Numbered from the stretch's first letter, positions 16,789 through 26,025 are shown. The stretch: DNA of 64,000 nt from Sediminibacillus massiliensis (GCF_900156915.1 NZ_LT732535.1:1592135-1656134), one strand, 5' to 3'. Notes: generated by a model from the sequence alone, not told the origin. Made by a program: numbers and translations.

Positions 16789-16981
16789 TTGGGTCAGCTC
16801 CTTTTTAGCTTTCATTTTAAGATGGGTAAAATAAGATGGTATTATGTAGTTCTGTCCAATAACTCAACAAAATTTCACACAAAATCTATTCCCTTGTTCC
16901 TAATTCGTTAAACAGCGGTGAATTAGGACAAAAAAAACGCCCTTCCCGGACGTACTAAATTGGAACATATATATGCTATCC

Positions 16982-17200
16982 TTAATTCGCGGCATTGTCC
17001 TTACTCCCCCTTAAGATAGGAAGATCCATTAAATAAGCAAAATAACCAAGGGCCAAAGCGTTTAAGGCAACCAACCAGAATGAGGAAAATTCATAAATTT
17101 GTTGAAAACCGCTCGTCACCATATATATCAATACAGCGATAAAAAGAAAACCAATGTACTTGATAAAAAACACCTCCCCATGTAAGGATTTTATAATCAT
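16982..17200 (-). CDS. Small two-TM membrane protein, start codon uncertain
   Basis: Two hydrophobic segments are visible (YIGFLFIAVLIYMVT and FWLVALNALALGYFAYLM) followed by a short charged tail. Function unknown. ATG 17200 has no RBS. A strong GGGGAGGTG lies inside the frame and, at ideal 8-nt spacing, points to ATC 17164 (protein beginning (M)KYIGFLF), a non-standard initiation codon. The shorter form would start just before the first membrane segment, which is biologically sensible. Confidence 0.6.
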   Translation of the reverse strand: MIIKSLHGEVFFIKYIGFLFIAVLIYMVTSGFQQIYEFSSFWLVALNALALGYFAYLMDLPILRGSKDNAAN

Positions 17201-17332
17201 TTGGGAAAATTGTCCAAAGGAAATTTTACTATTTTAATAAAAACTTAACATTCCCTTTATAAAAGACAGCATTGTTACATATCTGATCAATCTGGGTACA
17301 TACAAATTAATGAACTGATAGGAGGCCTGAAA

Positions 17333-18781
17333 GTGCAAAAAAGAAGATTAAAAGTAGCTTTGACCGGGGCGAGCGGATATATAGGAAAAAACCTCCTTTC
17401 CAAAATAACGAATACGTTCGATGTCATCGCTTTATCAAGAAATGTGAAAGATAAAGCCAATACTGAACATGTCAGCTGGAGGGAATGTGATTTCTTCTCT
17501 TTAAAGGATGCCCAAGTTGGACTAAGCGGGGCAGACATTGCCATCTATTTGATCCATTCCATGAAACCATCCGCAAAAATGACACAGGCAGAATTTCAGG
17601 ACATGGATGTCATTCTTGCGGATAACTTTGCAAGAGCTGCGCAAAAGAACGGGGTGAAGCAGATAATATACTTGAGCGGTATCATTCCTGAACATAATCA
17701 TTTGTCCCGCCACCTCAAAAGCCGGCTGGAAGTTGAAAAAATCTTGAAATCATCCGGTATTCCTGTAACCACTATCAGAGCCGGATTAATAGTCGGCCCG
17801 AAAGGTTCCTCATTCCCGATTCTTTCCAAACTCGTACAACGCCTTCCGGTGATGCTTTTGCCGAAGTGGACGCGCACGAAAACACATCCAATTGCATTAG
17901 AGGATGTTCTACACTCTTTAGTTAAGACGGTAGATAATGATGATGTTAAAGATCGCTCAATTGATGTCGGCGGTCCGGAAGTAATGTCCTATAAGAACAT
18001 GCTTATACAAACCGCAGAAGTAATGAACAAGAAACCAAGACTGTTCAATATTCCCTTGTTGACAGTCAATTTATCTAGATTGTGGGTAACCTTGATTACC
18101 GGTGCTCCGAAAGAAACAGCTTATCCTTTGATTGAGAGCCTTAAACATCCTATGGTTGCCAAAAAAGAAAATAGAGTGGAAGGAATCAGCGATGGAAAAA
18201 CAAGTTTTAAAACCGCTGCTGTTAAGGCGCTCGAATACGAACATAATCCAACAGATTCAATTATTAAAAAGCTTAAAAAATCGGTAGACCAACCTGATGT
18301 AAGATCCATTCAACGGGTCCAACTCCCAGATGGAAAAAACGCCAACTGGGCTGGTGCTTACTACATGCACTGGATTTCCAGTCTCGCAAAATTCATTGTT
18401 AAGTCTGAGGTAGATGCAGACAGACATTGCAAGATCTTTTTAAAGCCGCTCAAATCACCTATACTCGAGCTAGCTTATCTTCCAGAAAGAAGTGATTCAA
18501 CACGGGCACTCTACAGGATTTCAGGGGGACTGTTCACCCGAATCACCCATAAAAACAGGGGACGGTTGGAATTCAGACAAATTCCGAACTCGAGGGAACT
18601 GCTCATTGCTATTCATGAATATCAACCATCCTTGCCATGGGCTTTCTACAAATATACTCAGGCCAAAATCCATTTATGGGTTATGTATCTGTTTAAAAAG
18701 CATCTTCAACATTATATAGAGTCTGATGACGAACAACATATTCAGACATCAGGCACACCATCCAAGCACCATGCCGTTTAA
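17333..18781 (+). CDS. NAD(P)-dependent SDR/NmrA-like epimerase with C-terminal DUF2867
   Basis: A 482-residue protein. Residues 6-20 hold the Rossmann signature LTGASGYIGKNLL; the N-terminal half resembles atypical SDR/NmrA proteins (SGIIPEHNHLSRHLKSR, TTIRAGLIVGPKGSSFP). The C-terminal third, from the FLKPLKSPILELAYLPER region, fits DUF2867, which is found fused to such SDR domains. Substrate is unknown. GTG 17333 has AGGAGG at 8 nt. Monocistronic, closed by a hairpin at its 3' end. Confidence 0.8.
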   Translation: MQKRRLKVALTGASGYIGKNLLSKITNTFDVIALSRNVKDKANTEHVSWRECDFFSLKDAQVGLSGADIAIYLIHSMKPSAKMTQAEFQDMDVILADNFARAAQKNGVKQIIYLSGIIPEHNHLSRHLKSRLEVEKILKSSGIPVTTIRAGLIVGPKGSSFPILSKLVQRLPVMLLPKWTRTKTHPIALEDVLHSLVKTVDNDDVKDRSIDVGGPEVMSYKNMLIQTAEVMNKKPRLFNIPLLTVNLSRLWVTLITGAPKETAYPLIESLKHPMVAKKENRVEGISDGKTSFKTAAVKALEYEHNPTDSIIKKLKKSVDQPDVRSIQRVQLPDGKNANWAGAYYMHWISSLAKFIVKSEVDADRHCKIFLKPLKSPILELAYLPERSDSTRALYRISGGLFTRITHKNRGRLEFRQIPNSRELLIAIHEYQPSLPWAFYKYTQAKIHLWVMYLFKKHLQHYIESDDEQHIQTSGTPSKHHAV

Positions 18782-18791
18782 GCATGGTGCT
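18765..18791 (+). terminator. Hairpin at the 3' end of the SDR gene
   Basis: AGCACCATGC and GCATGGTGCT form a 10-bp stem around the stop codon; the following TATTTATT is only a weak T tract. Confidence 0.65.
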
Positions 18792-18925
18792 ATTTATTGG
18801 CCCTGCTTCACTCACCTTCCATCAAGCCAGTTATAGGTATTTCTAAAATCTACTGGATTAGCGCTTGCCTCCATTTTATTACTACTTCTAATAGCAGCAG
18901 TGTTAATTGATGTTAGTATTTGTTC

Positions 18926-18973
18926 CCTCCTATAGTTTTTTAGAAAAGTTAAATGGTACAAAACTATAGGAGG
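18926..18973. repeat. 14-bp perfect inverted repeat ahead of a disrupted mini-ORF
   Basis: CCTCCTATAGTTTT (18926-18939) and AAAACTATAGGAGG (18960-18973) are exact reverse complements with a 20-nt loop. The right arm supplies AGGAGG for an ATG at 18981 that encodes only MKNFC before TAG, the stop being formed by the left end of the repeat element. The structure would hide the RBS. Confidence 0.7.
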
Positions 18974-18985
18974 TTTTATTATGAA

Positions 18986-19312
18986 AAATTTTTGTTAGGG
19001 AAAACCATGTTAGACACTTTTTAGAATCACTTCTCACCTAATCAGAAAACTATACCAAGCGGAGGGAAAATGCGAGACTCCAGTGGGAAAGGAACAGTCT
19101 GAAGACCACACAGCTATGCGCCTGCGTCTTCTAGTATCGCTTCGTAGTAAGATTCCTCGGCGCAAGGGAGCAAAGGAGCCTACTCAAGTAGTACCCTGGC
19201 TGAAGCGCTCCCACGGAAAGCGAGTATTTTTCCGCAGCGTAGGCTTAGCATTCAATTCGAAAAGGATGATAGGAAGTCACACTAAAGTTATGTCGCAATA
19301 TACAGAAATAGT
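18986..19312 (+). repeat. Interspersed non-coding repeat, complete single copy
   Basis: The left end TTTTTGTTAGGGAAAACCATG is nearly identical to that at 30043. Then follow GCGAGACTCC-GTGGGAAAGGAACAGTCTGAAG, GTAGTACCCTGGCTGAAGCG, the hairpin CGGAAAGCGAGTATTTTTCCG, and a right end GTTATGTCGCAATATAC. It contains only accidental open frames that are not conserved between copies. Confidence 0.85.
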
Positions 19313-19443
19313 GTAATAAATTCTTTCCAAGAATCTTTGCTTAATGATAATCTAGAATGAATTTAGTGGAACATTACAGTTTTTCTGCTCCCTATCCGCT
19401 GGTTTACAAACCTTCTTATAACCTCTATAATAGTCCAAGTGCC

Positions 19444-19467
19444 AATTATTTACCCAGGTAAATAATT
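19444..19467. promoter_or_regulatory. MarR-type operator upstream of the marR-MFS operon
   Basis: AATTATTTACC-CA-GGTAAATAATT is a perfect 11-bp inverted repeat, 18 bp before the MarR start. Size and position fit autorepression by the adjacent MarR protein. Confidence 0.82.
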
Positions 19468-19485
19468 AAAAGGAGATTTGACGTT

Positions 19486-19890
19486 ATGGACACCAGTCAC
19501 CTGTTTCACACTCTTAACCAAAAAGTCAGAATGCTTTCAAAGGAATTGAATGAAAAACTCCAGGAATATAACCTCTATTCTTCTCAATGGACAATTCTCT
19601 ACACACTAGACAAACGTGGTCCGATGACACAGACCGACATCTGGAATTACTTGAAAGTGGAGGCTCCAACCGTAACAAGGACACTTGCCCGGATGGAATC
19701 TTCCGGATGGGTTACTCGAAAACCCGGAAAAGACAAACGGGAAAGAATCGTACAATTAACCCTTGAAGCTGAACAAAAAGTCAGCATAATCAAGCAATCT
19801 GTAGAAAACTTCGAACAAGATCATCTTGCACATCTATCTGAACAAGAAAGACAGCAACTGTTGCATCTATTACAAAAACTAGGAAAATAA
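19486..19890 (+). CDS. MarR-family repressor
   Basis: A 134-residue winged-helix protein: dimerisation helix at the N-terminus, HTH with MTQTDIWNYLKVEAPTVTRTLARMESSGW, and a beta-wing RKPGKDKRERIVQLT typical of MarR. AAAGGAG precedes ATG 19486. It is 15 nt upstream of an MFS transporter on the same strand, so it probably represses this operon until a toxic ligand binds. Confidence 0.93.
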   Translation: MDTSHLFHTLNQKVRMLSKELNEKLQEYNLYSSQWTILYTLDKRGPMTQTDIWNYLKVEAPTVTRTLARMESSGWVTRKPGKDKRERIVQLTLEAEQKVSIIKQSVENFEQDHLAHLSEQERQQLLHLLQKLGK

Positions 19891-19905
19891 AGGAGTGACA
19901 AGTAC

Positions 19906-21114
19906 ATGGCAGAAAAACAAAACAAGATTTGGACCAAGGATTTTATCAGTATTTCAACTGTGAATTTCCTTGTTTTCACTATATTCTATACTTTAATTAC
20001 TACCCTGCCTCTTTATGTGATTGCCGACTTAGGCGGAACGGAAGCTCAAGGAGGCTTAATTGTGACAGCTATGCTTCTGGCAGCAATTTTAATGCGCCCC
20101 TTATCCGGCGGACTATTGGAACGCTTCGGAAAGCGCAACATTCTAATTGCCGGGACAGTCCTGTTTACATTGACGACTTTTGGCTATATTTTCATCGATC
20201 AGTTTACAGTCTTGTTGGCACTGCGATTCATTCATGGATTATCTTTCGGTGTCCTCACTACTGCAGCTGCAGCCATTGCCGCTGATGTCGTACCTGTTGA
20301 ACGCCAGGGAGAAGGGCTTGGATACTTCACCATGTCGATGAACCTTGCTGTGGTCGCAGGTCCATTCATAGGTCTTTCCCTTTTACAGTTTGTATCTTTT
20401 CAAACCTTATTCATTATCTTAAGCATTGTTATTATACTGAGTGTTTTATGTGGAACTGCTGTAAAGGTTAGTGAAACTGTCCCACAAACATCTTCTACAA
20501 ATAAGAAAAAATGGACATTCGACGATTTCTTGGAAAGGAGAGCTTTTCCGATCGGGCTGATTGGTAGCCTTGTCGCTATATCCTATTCTGGTATATTGTC
20601 CTTCATTTCGGTATATGCTTCTGCAAACGGATTAGAATCAGTATCCAGTTATTTCTTTCTCGTTTTCGCCGTCACCATGCTATTAACAAGACCATCGCTC
20701 GGAAGACTTTTTGACAGACGAGGTCCAAAAGTGGTCATCTTGCCATGCCTGGTCTTGTTTGCGGTTGGTTTAGTAGTTCTTAGTTTCGCCCAGACAGCAG
20801 TGCTGCTGCTTTTATCTGCAGCACTCATCGGTATTGGTTATGGCTCACTTGTACCTTTTCTGTTGTCATTGGCAGTAAAATCAGCACCTGCCAAAAGGAA
20901 TGGATACGTGACAGCAACCTTTTTCACCCTGTTTGATACAGGTATAGCCGTTGGATCTTTCCTGCTTGGACTTATTGTCACTTACACAGGATTCTCCTTA
21001 TTGTTCATCCTTAGTGCTGTCTTAGTGCTTGTCACTACAGTGGCATTTTATGTTATGTTCACGAGCACGAGACGTACCAACCCAGACGCTGTAGAAATAA
21101 AACAAAGCAGTTGA
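19906..21114 (+). CDS. MFS transporter, 12 TM, controlled by MarR
   Basis: A 402-residue major facilitator with about 12 membrane segments. Motif A is GGLLERFGKRNILI in the first loop, and the half-repeat counterpart is GRLFDRRGPKVVIL. The motif-C-like helix is SMNLAVVAGPFIGLSLL, as in drug antiporters. AAGGAG precedes ATG 19906. Cotranscription with marR suggests efflux of a toxic compound. Substrate unknown. Confidence 0.88.
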   Translation: MAEKQNKIWTKDFISISTVNFLVFTIFYTLITTLPLYVIADLGGTEAQGGLIVTAMLLAAILMRPLSGGLLERFGKRNILIAGTVLFTLTTFGYIFIDQFTVLLALRFIHGLSFGVLTTAAAAIAADVVPVERQGEGLGYFTMSMNLAVVAGPFIGLSLLQFVSFQTLFIILSIVIILSVLCGTAVKVSETVPQTSSTNKKKWTFDDFLERRAFPIGLIGSLVAISYSGILSFISVYASANGLESVSSYFFLVFAVTMLLTRPSLGRLFDRRGPKVVILPCLVLFAVGLVVLSFAQTAVLLLLSAALIGIGYGSLVPFLLSLAVKSAPAKRNGYVTATFFTLFDTGIAVGSFLLGLIVTYTGFSLLFILSAVLVLVTTVAFYVMFTSTRRTNPDAVEIKQSS

Positions 21115-21117
21115 TAC

Positions 21118-21160
21118 AAAGGCAGTTATGTCCATTAATTCATGGATATAACTGCCTTTT
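21118..21160. terminator. Terminator between MFS gene and citR
   Basis: AAAGGCAGTTAT-TCCAT pairs with ATGGA-ATAACTGCCTTT in a long stem with one bulge, followed by TT; it can act on both convergent genes. Confidence 0.87.
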
Positions 21161-21163
21161 TGA

Positions 21164-22045
21164 TTATCCAAATCGATGCATCGAGACAAATTCCAAAAAA
21201 TCATTTTCCAAATTATGATTATATTTAGTCAATGCATAGGTATTTACTTGCGGCAAATTAATTTCGGGAATGTCCGCCTCTATTATTCGCCCTTCTAATA
21301 GTTCCCTATGGATAGTCGACTTGGGCAGGAAAGAAACGCCTAATCCATGAATAATAAACCTCTTGGTAATGTGAATTTGGGACACCTTCATCATTTTCAC
21401 CCTTGGATAAATCAATTTAAGTTGAACCGACAAAGCATCCCAGTAACCTGGATAATTATGGGTCAGCAAGTGATGGTTACGGAAAATCTCCTCCGGGTCG
21501 TGCGCGGGAGCCGATTCAAGATCGAATCCATCATGAGGAACACAAAACACAAGTTGGTCTTCGTATAGTTGACGACAGTACAGAGAAGCATCATTGCTTT
21601 TCAACAAGCTAAACCCGATATCTACCTTTTCTTGAGAAACAGCTTCCTCTATATATACAGAATCCATTATATCCACAGATATTTCTACCTCTGTATTCTT
21701 TTTTAAATAACTCTTTAAAATAAAAGGCATTGCAGTATCTGCTATCGACGGTGATATTGCCAGACGCAATTTTCTTGAGTACCCTTGTGAAAAGGAGCGC
21801 ATCTCCTCAATGCCTTGCTGGTGAACAGCAAGAAGTTTATTTGCATGGTTTAAATAATGCCGGCCTTCTTCGGTCAGTTTGATGGTCCGATTTGTCCGTT
21901 GGAACAATTGAACGCCAATTTCCTTTTCTAGCAATTTAATATGAACTGTAACCGTGGGCTGAGAAACATATAAAGTATCCGCAGCTTTTCTGAAACTCCC
22001 TTTCTCTGCTATCGTCACAAACGTTCTTATCCAGGATAGCTCCAT
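21164..22045 (-). CDS. citR: LysR-family regulator, CitR-like
   Basis: A 293-residue LysR protein. The N-terminal HTH reads FVTIAEKGSFRKAADTLYVSQPTVTVHIKLLEKEIG; the remainder is the usual effector domain. It is divergently placed from a citrate synthase gene, as citR-citA are in B. subtilis, where CitR represses citA. I chose ATG 22045 with GGAGG 5 nt upstream instead of the ATG at 22057. The shared 105-bp intergenic region contains AT-rich symmetrical sequence (ATTTAATTTCTTAAAT) that could be its box. Confidence 0.82.
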   Translation of the reverse strand: MELSWIRTFVTIAEKGSFRKAADTLYVSQPTVTVHIKLLEKEIGVQLFQRTNRTIKLTEEGRHYLNHANKLLAVHQQGIEEMRSFSQGYSRKLRLAISPSIADTAMPFILKSYLKKNTEVEISVDIMDSVYIEEAVSQEKVDIGFSLLKSNDASLYCRQLYEDQLVFCVPHDGFDLESAPAHDPEEIFRNHHLLTHNYPGYWDALSVQLKLIYPRVKMMKVSQIHITKRFIIHGLGVSFLPKSTIHRELLEGRIIEADIPEINLPQVNTYALTKYNHNLENDFLEFVSMHRFG

Positions 22046-22149
22046 AACTTCCTCCATTAATATTTTTAATCAATTCTTTTAAATATATTTAATTTCTTAA
22101 ATAGATGTTACAACTTATACTAAATATAAGCAATAAAGGAGGAGATTTT

Positions 22150-23265
22150 ATGGTCGAAAGAGGATTGAAAGGAATTATTTGTGCAGAAACAAAACTTAGT
22201 GCAATTGATGGAATCAAAGGTGAATTGTATTATCGGGGTTATCCCGCCAACGAGCTTGCACAGTTATATACCTTTGAAGAAATAGCTCACTTGCTTTGGT
22301 ATGGAAAATTCCCTGCCAAAGAGGAACTAGATACCTTAATGGCAGCTTTCAAGAATACTAGAAAACTCCCGGATTATATGAAACAACTTATCGGCCACCT
22401 GCCAGAAAGCCTCGATATGCTCGGTGTTATTCGTACAGCTGTTTCGTCGATTGAATTGCGTTCTTTTAAGTACCCGGCCATAGACGATGCGATAATGATT
22501 GCTTCACTGATTCCGGGAATCATTGCATACCGCAGATCACAACAACTCGGCATCCCTTTTCCGGCAGAAAGAACAGATTTATCCCATACTGCTTATTATC
22601 TTTACATGATTACAGGGCAGGAACCAACCCGGGCGTACGTCAGCGCATTGGAAGCTTACTTGATTTTAACAATGGAGCATGGTATGAATGCATCTACTTT
22701 TTCGGCCCGCGTAACCGCCTCTACCGAATCAGATCTCGTTTCAGCAGTAACATCGGCGATTGGGACAATGAAGGGCCCACTGCATGGAGGTGCTCCTTCA
22801 GGGGTCATAAAGCTTCTCCAAGATGTTTCCGATCAAGGGGATATTAGAAAATGTCTCAGGGAGAAAATAGCCGACGGGGAAAAATTGATGGGTTTTGGCC
22901 ACCGCGTTTACCGGACTTTGGATCCGCGGGCTGCAGCTCTAAAAGAAGTAATCAAGCAGAACAAAAGTAAAGACGATTGGCTGGACTTCGCTTTAAAGGT
23001 TGAAGAAGAGGCGATTAGTCTATTAAACGAAATGAAGCCGGGCCGTAACCTTTATACGAATGTAGAGTTTTATGCCGCAGCTATACTAAGAGAGCTTCGC
23101 ATACCCTCCAGTCTTTTTACCGCTACCTTCACTGCAAGCCGGATTGTCGGCTGGACTGCACATGTCCTCGAACAAAGGGAAGACAACGTTATTTTCCGGC
23201 CGGAAGCGATATATACTGGATCGAAGCATAAAAAAACACCAAAAAGAGGAACTTCTCATTCATAG
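22150..23265 (+). CDS. citA: Citrate synthase (CitA-type)
   Basis: A 371-residue type II citrate synthase of the compact Gram-positive form. MEHGMNASTFSARV carries the first catalytic His, GPLHGGAPSGVIKLL the second, and GFGHRVYRTLDPRAAALKE the third His and Arg ligands. It condenses oxaloacetate with acetyl-CoA, entering the TCA cycle. ATG 22150 follows GGAGGAG; the frame open to 22105 has no better start. Likely a minor or sugar-regulated isoenzyme controlled by the divergent CitR; the main citZ gene is not here. Confidence 0.93.
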   Translation: MVERGLKGIICAETKLSAIDGIKGELYYRGYPANELAQLYTFEEIAHLLWYGKFPAKEELDTLMAAFKNTRKLPDYMKQLIGHLPESLDMLGVIRTAVSSIELRSFKYPAIDDAIMIASLIPGIIAYRRSQQLGIPFPAERTDLSHTAYYLYMITGQEPTRAYVSALEAYLILTMEHGMNASTFSARVTASTESDLVSAVTSAIGTMKGPLHGGAPSGVIKLLQDVSDQGDIRKCLREKIADGEKLMGFGHRVYRTLDPRAAALKEVIKQNKSKDDWLDFALKVEEEAISLLNEMKPGRNLYTNVEFYAAAILRELRIPSSLFTATFTASRIVGWTAHVLEQREDNVIFRPEAIYTGSKHKKTPKRGTSHS

Positions 23266-23275
23266 AAGTTCCTCT
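23245..23275 (+). terminator. Terminator overlapping the citA stop codon
   Basis: AGAGGAACTTCT (23245-23256) and AGAAGTTCCTCT (23264-23275) form a 12-bp perfect stem, with the TAG in the loop/stem edge. The T-run is short. Confidence 0.75.
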
Positions 23276-23292
23276 CCCTGGGCTTAGTAACA

Positions 23293-24138
23293 TTAACAAA
23301 GTGGCAGGTGTAATTCCCTTTTAGGATTATAAACATCAAGCCAATTTTCTGTTTCCACTTTTAGCCAACTTCCAAAGCGGTTCAAGAATTCCACTATTTC
23401 TTCTGAATTTGACAAGGGGTTGATTGCGTTCCAAAGCGCCGTTCTCATCTCTTGCTCTTTTTCAGGATAATGCTTTGAAAATAGTTTATAGGCTGGGAAT
23501 AAATCTCTTGTGTACGAATGTTCTTGTACAATGACAAGTGCACCGCCAGCCCTCACAATAATTCTCATGATCCATGAACAGCAATCCTTAATGTCCTCAA
23601 TGTCGTCATTTCCCGTTAATTCCCGCTTGGCTTGATCAATAAGGGGCGATAAGTGAATGAGATGTTCATTCGCCAATGGGCTGTCGGGTTTATAATTAGG
23701 GAGCTTATTTATTAGGTTTTCACCATAAACGCAAATTCCATAGGTTTTTAGGATAAACGGAATCATGGAGCAATATTTTGACTCCTCGGCATCACTTAAA
23801 GGCAAGAATCCTAATTCAACACCATTTACAAAATGGAATTTTTGATCAATAAATTGTTCAGTCTCCTCCACCCAAGTAAGATCAATATTTCGAGGATTGG
23901 AATGGGTTACTATTATGACGTCTACATCTGATAAACCTTCTATGTCTAACCCTCTTGGCACAGAACCTCTTATATAAATACTGTGAATTTCATCTGGTAA
24001 AATGGAAAGACAACTTTCCTTTATTAGTCGGATTACTTCTCGAAATTTATTATCGATTTTCTCTGGAGCAGACTCGTTTATTATATAGCCTTTTTCGTCA
24101 ATAGCGCATAAAGAGCCTATTTCTTTGATTTCAGTCAT
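23293..24138 (-). CDS. Nucleotidyltransferase-domain protein
   Basis: A 281-residue soluble protein. Residues about 55-78 hold the pol-beta-type nucleotidyltransferase signature YIRGSVPRGLDIEGLSDVDV, that is GS-x-RG-x-SD-x-D with both metal-binding acids. The C-terminal part is helical and resembles aminoglycoside or small-substrate nucleotidyltransferases in layout. Substrate is unknown and no resistance can be claimed. RBS is weak (GAGGA 14 nt upstream). It stands alone. Confidence 0.7.
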   Translation of the reverse strand: MTEIKEIGSLCAIDEKGYIINESAPEKIDNKFREVIRLIKESCLSILPDEIHSIYIRGSVPRGLDIEGLSDVDVIIVTHSNPRNIDLTWVEETEQFIDQKFHFVNGVELGFLPLSDAEESKYCSMIPFILKTYGICVYGENLINKLPNYKPDSPLANEHLIHLSPLIDQAKRELTGNDDIEDIKDCCSWIMRIIVRAGGALVIVQEHSYTRDLFPAYKLFSKHYPEKEQEMRTALWNAINPLSNSEEIVEFLNRFGSWLKVETENWLDVYNPKRELHLPLC

Positions 24139-24427
24139 ACTGTATTAAATGTCCTCATTTCTTTTCTGATGGTATATCCAACTCTCCGGAACCGAGTCTT
24201 CCAAAGCCCCGCCGTTTCTTTAAGGTTCCGGTCCGATATAAATGTTTTTAATGGAACAAGATTCTATATTTAGATAGGAATAAGCAGATAACATAATGGT
24301 ATCATAGGTTTCAGTGTTTGGAAATAATTTCCCTTTGACCATCATCCCCTTAGTATCTTCATTTTACAGAGTTTGGATGGCTTCATAAGTGAAAACACGG
24401 AAAATTGCCCGCCAGCCGGATCCTCAT
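24139..24427. other. Intergenic stretch with an 8-bp inverted repeat
   Basis: No credible gene. CCGGAACC (24186-24193) and GGTTCCGG (24224-24231) face each other across 30 GC-rich bases, a possible hairpin or decayed terminator. Otherwise I see nothing. Confidence 0.4.
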
Positions 24428-24468
24428 AAAAAATAATGCAGGCGACACTTTCATGCCACCTGCATCCC
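24428..24468 (-). terminator. Terminator of the xylose permease gene
   Basis: On the minus strand GATGCAGG-GGC pairs with a CGCCTGCAT arm, followed by ATTTTTT. Confidence 0.75.
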
Positions 24469-24496
24469 GTCAACTACCCTCTCGTCCGCGGGTACT

Positions 24497-25936
24497 CTAA
24501 CCGTGTTTACGACGGCCTTCTTTTCTGCCTCTCACTAATATCATTTCCAATTCTTCGAGTGATCTGCCTTTTGTTTCTGGGACAAGTTTCCAGACAAACA
24601 GCGCTGAAAGCACACTCATCAATCCATAGAAGGAATAAGTCAATCCACCACTATACTCCATCATCATCGGATAGGTGGAAGAAATAAAGTAATTAGCTGC
24701 CCATTGTGCAGCAACCGCTAGCGCTACGGCCTGGCCACGGATTTTATTAGGGAAAATCTCCGCCAATAACACCCAGACAACCGGCCCCCATGACATCATA
24801 AATGAGGCTGTATAAATGATGATAAATATCAACGTACCGATACCGATCACATTAGCAAATGCCATTCCGGCAACTCCGAACATTCCGACTGCCATTCCTA
24901 TCGAGCCAATGATCAACAATGGTTTTCTGCCAAATTTGTCAACGGTTACAATCGCTACAACAGTGAAGACCACATTCACGAGACCCATTACAATCGTCTG
25001 AAACATGGACGCATCCCTCGCTGCTCCCATGCTTTCAAAAATCCTAGGAGCGTAATACAGGGCCACATTAATGCCCACGAATTGTTGAAAAATGGACAGC
25101 AATACCCCGATAACAATGATCTTTTTTCCAAAAGAAAACAGTTTTCCTTTTTGGGCATCAAATGAATTTTTGATTTCATACATTGTTGCTTTGGCCATTG
25201 TCTGGTCGTTCAACTTGGTCAATATGTTCATTGCTTTGTCGTCTTGTTTCTTTGAGATTAAGTATCTCGGTGTTTCTGGAACAGTGAATAAGAATACCAG
25301 GAATAATAGTGCCGGAATAGCCTCTGACAAGAACATATACCGCCATCCGATATCATTCACCCACTCAGTCGACTGTCCTCGTGCAATACCCCAATTTACA
25401 AAATAAACAACAAGCATTCCGAAAATAACCGCAAACTGATTTAATGAAACCAATCTTCCTCGCAAATGCGGAGGAGCAATCTCCCCGATATACATCGGCG
25501 CAACAGCTGAAGCAAGGCCTACTCCAATACCGCCAATGATTCTGTACAGGTTAAATGTTATCAACAATGCTATCGATGGCTCACCTTGCTGAAAGAATAA
25601 AAATTCAGGAAAGGCAGAACCGACGGCCGAAAATAGAAATAGTACGGCCGAAAGAACCAAGGAATATTTTCTTCCAATCCGGGTTGAAAAATAACCTGAT
25701 AACAATCCACCAATAATACATCCAATCAGCGCACTCGAAACTGTAATTCCGTGCACTAGTGAACTCAAGTTCAAACTGTCGGCAAAGTAGGTTTGCAACG
25801 AGCCTTCTGCCCCTGATATAACCGCTGTGTCATAACCAAACAAGAGCCCGCCCAAAGTTGCTACTAGCGTTATTAATACAATGTAAAGGCTTTTATTATT
25901 GCTCATTTTAAGAGAAAGAGGACAATCCTCTTCCAT
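24497..25936 (-). CDS. xylE: D-xylose:H+ symporter (XylE-like sugar porter)
   Basis: A 479-residue MFS sugar porter of 12 TM. ITLVATLGGLLFGYDTAVISG is close to E. coli XylE; RIGRKYSLVLSA and the PETPRYL, QQFVGINVALYYAP and PETKGRSLEELE signatures are those of the GLUT/XylE family. A perfect XylR-type operator and a cre site lie upstream, which makes xylose the likely substrate. ATG 25936 follows AAGGGAG. No xylA, xylB or xylR is next to it, so it is an orphan member of a xylose regulon. Confidence 0.9.
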   Translation of the reverse strand: MEEDCPLSLKMSNNKSLYIVLITLVATLGGLLFGYDTAVISGAEGSLQTYFADSLNLSSLVHGITVSSALIGCIIGGLLSGYFSTRIGRKYSLVLSAVLFLFSAVGSAFPEFLFFQQGEPSIALLITFNLYRIIGGIGVGLASAVAPMYIGEIAPPHLRGRLVSLNQFAVIFGMLVVYFVNWGIARGQSTEWVNDIGWRYMFLSEAIPALLFLVFLFTVPETPRYLISKKQDDKAMNILTKLNDQTMAKATMYEIKNSFDAQKGKLFSFGKKIIVIGVLLSIFQQFVGINVALYYAPRIFESMGAARDASMFQTIVMGLVNVVFTVVAIVTVDKFGRKPLLIIGSIGMAVGMFGVAGMAFANVIGIGTLIFIIIYTASFMMSWGPVVWVLLAEIFPNKIRGQAVALAVAAQWAANYFISSTYPMMMEYSGGLTYSFYGLMSVLSALFVWKLVPETKGRSLEELEMILVRGRKEGRRKHG

Positions 25937-25954
25937 ACACTCTCCCTTCCTATC

Positions 25955-25968
25955 TGTAATCGTTTACA
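25955..25968. promoter_or_regulatory. cre site upstream of xylE
   Basis: TGTAATCGTTTACA matches TGWNANCGNTNWCA fully, 18 bp before the start codon, indicating catabolite repression through CcpA. Confidence 0.85.
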
Positions 25969-25985
25969 ACATTTTATCATCTAAC

Positions 25986-26016
25986 AACTTAGTTTGTCCA
26001 GCGACCAAACTAAGTT
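25986..26016. promoter_or_regulatory. XylR operator
   Basis: AACTTAGTTTG (25986-25996) and CAAACTAAGTT (26006-26016) form a perfect 11-bp inverted repeat with 9 central bases. The half-site TTAGTTTGT is that of Bacillus xyl operators. Confidence 0.85.
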
Positions 26017-26025
26017 TAAATATAA

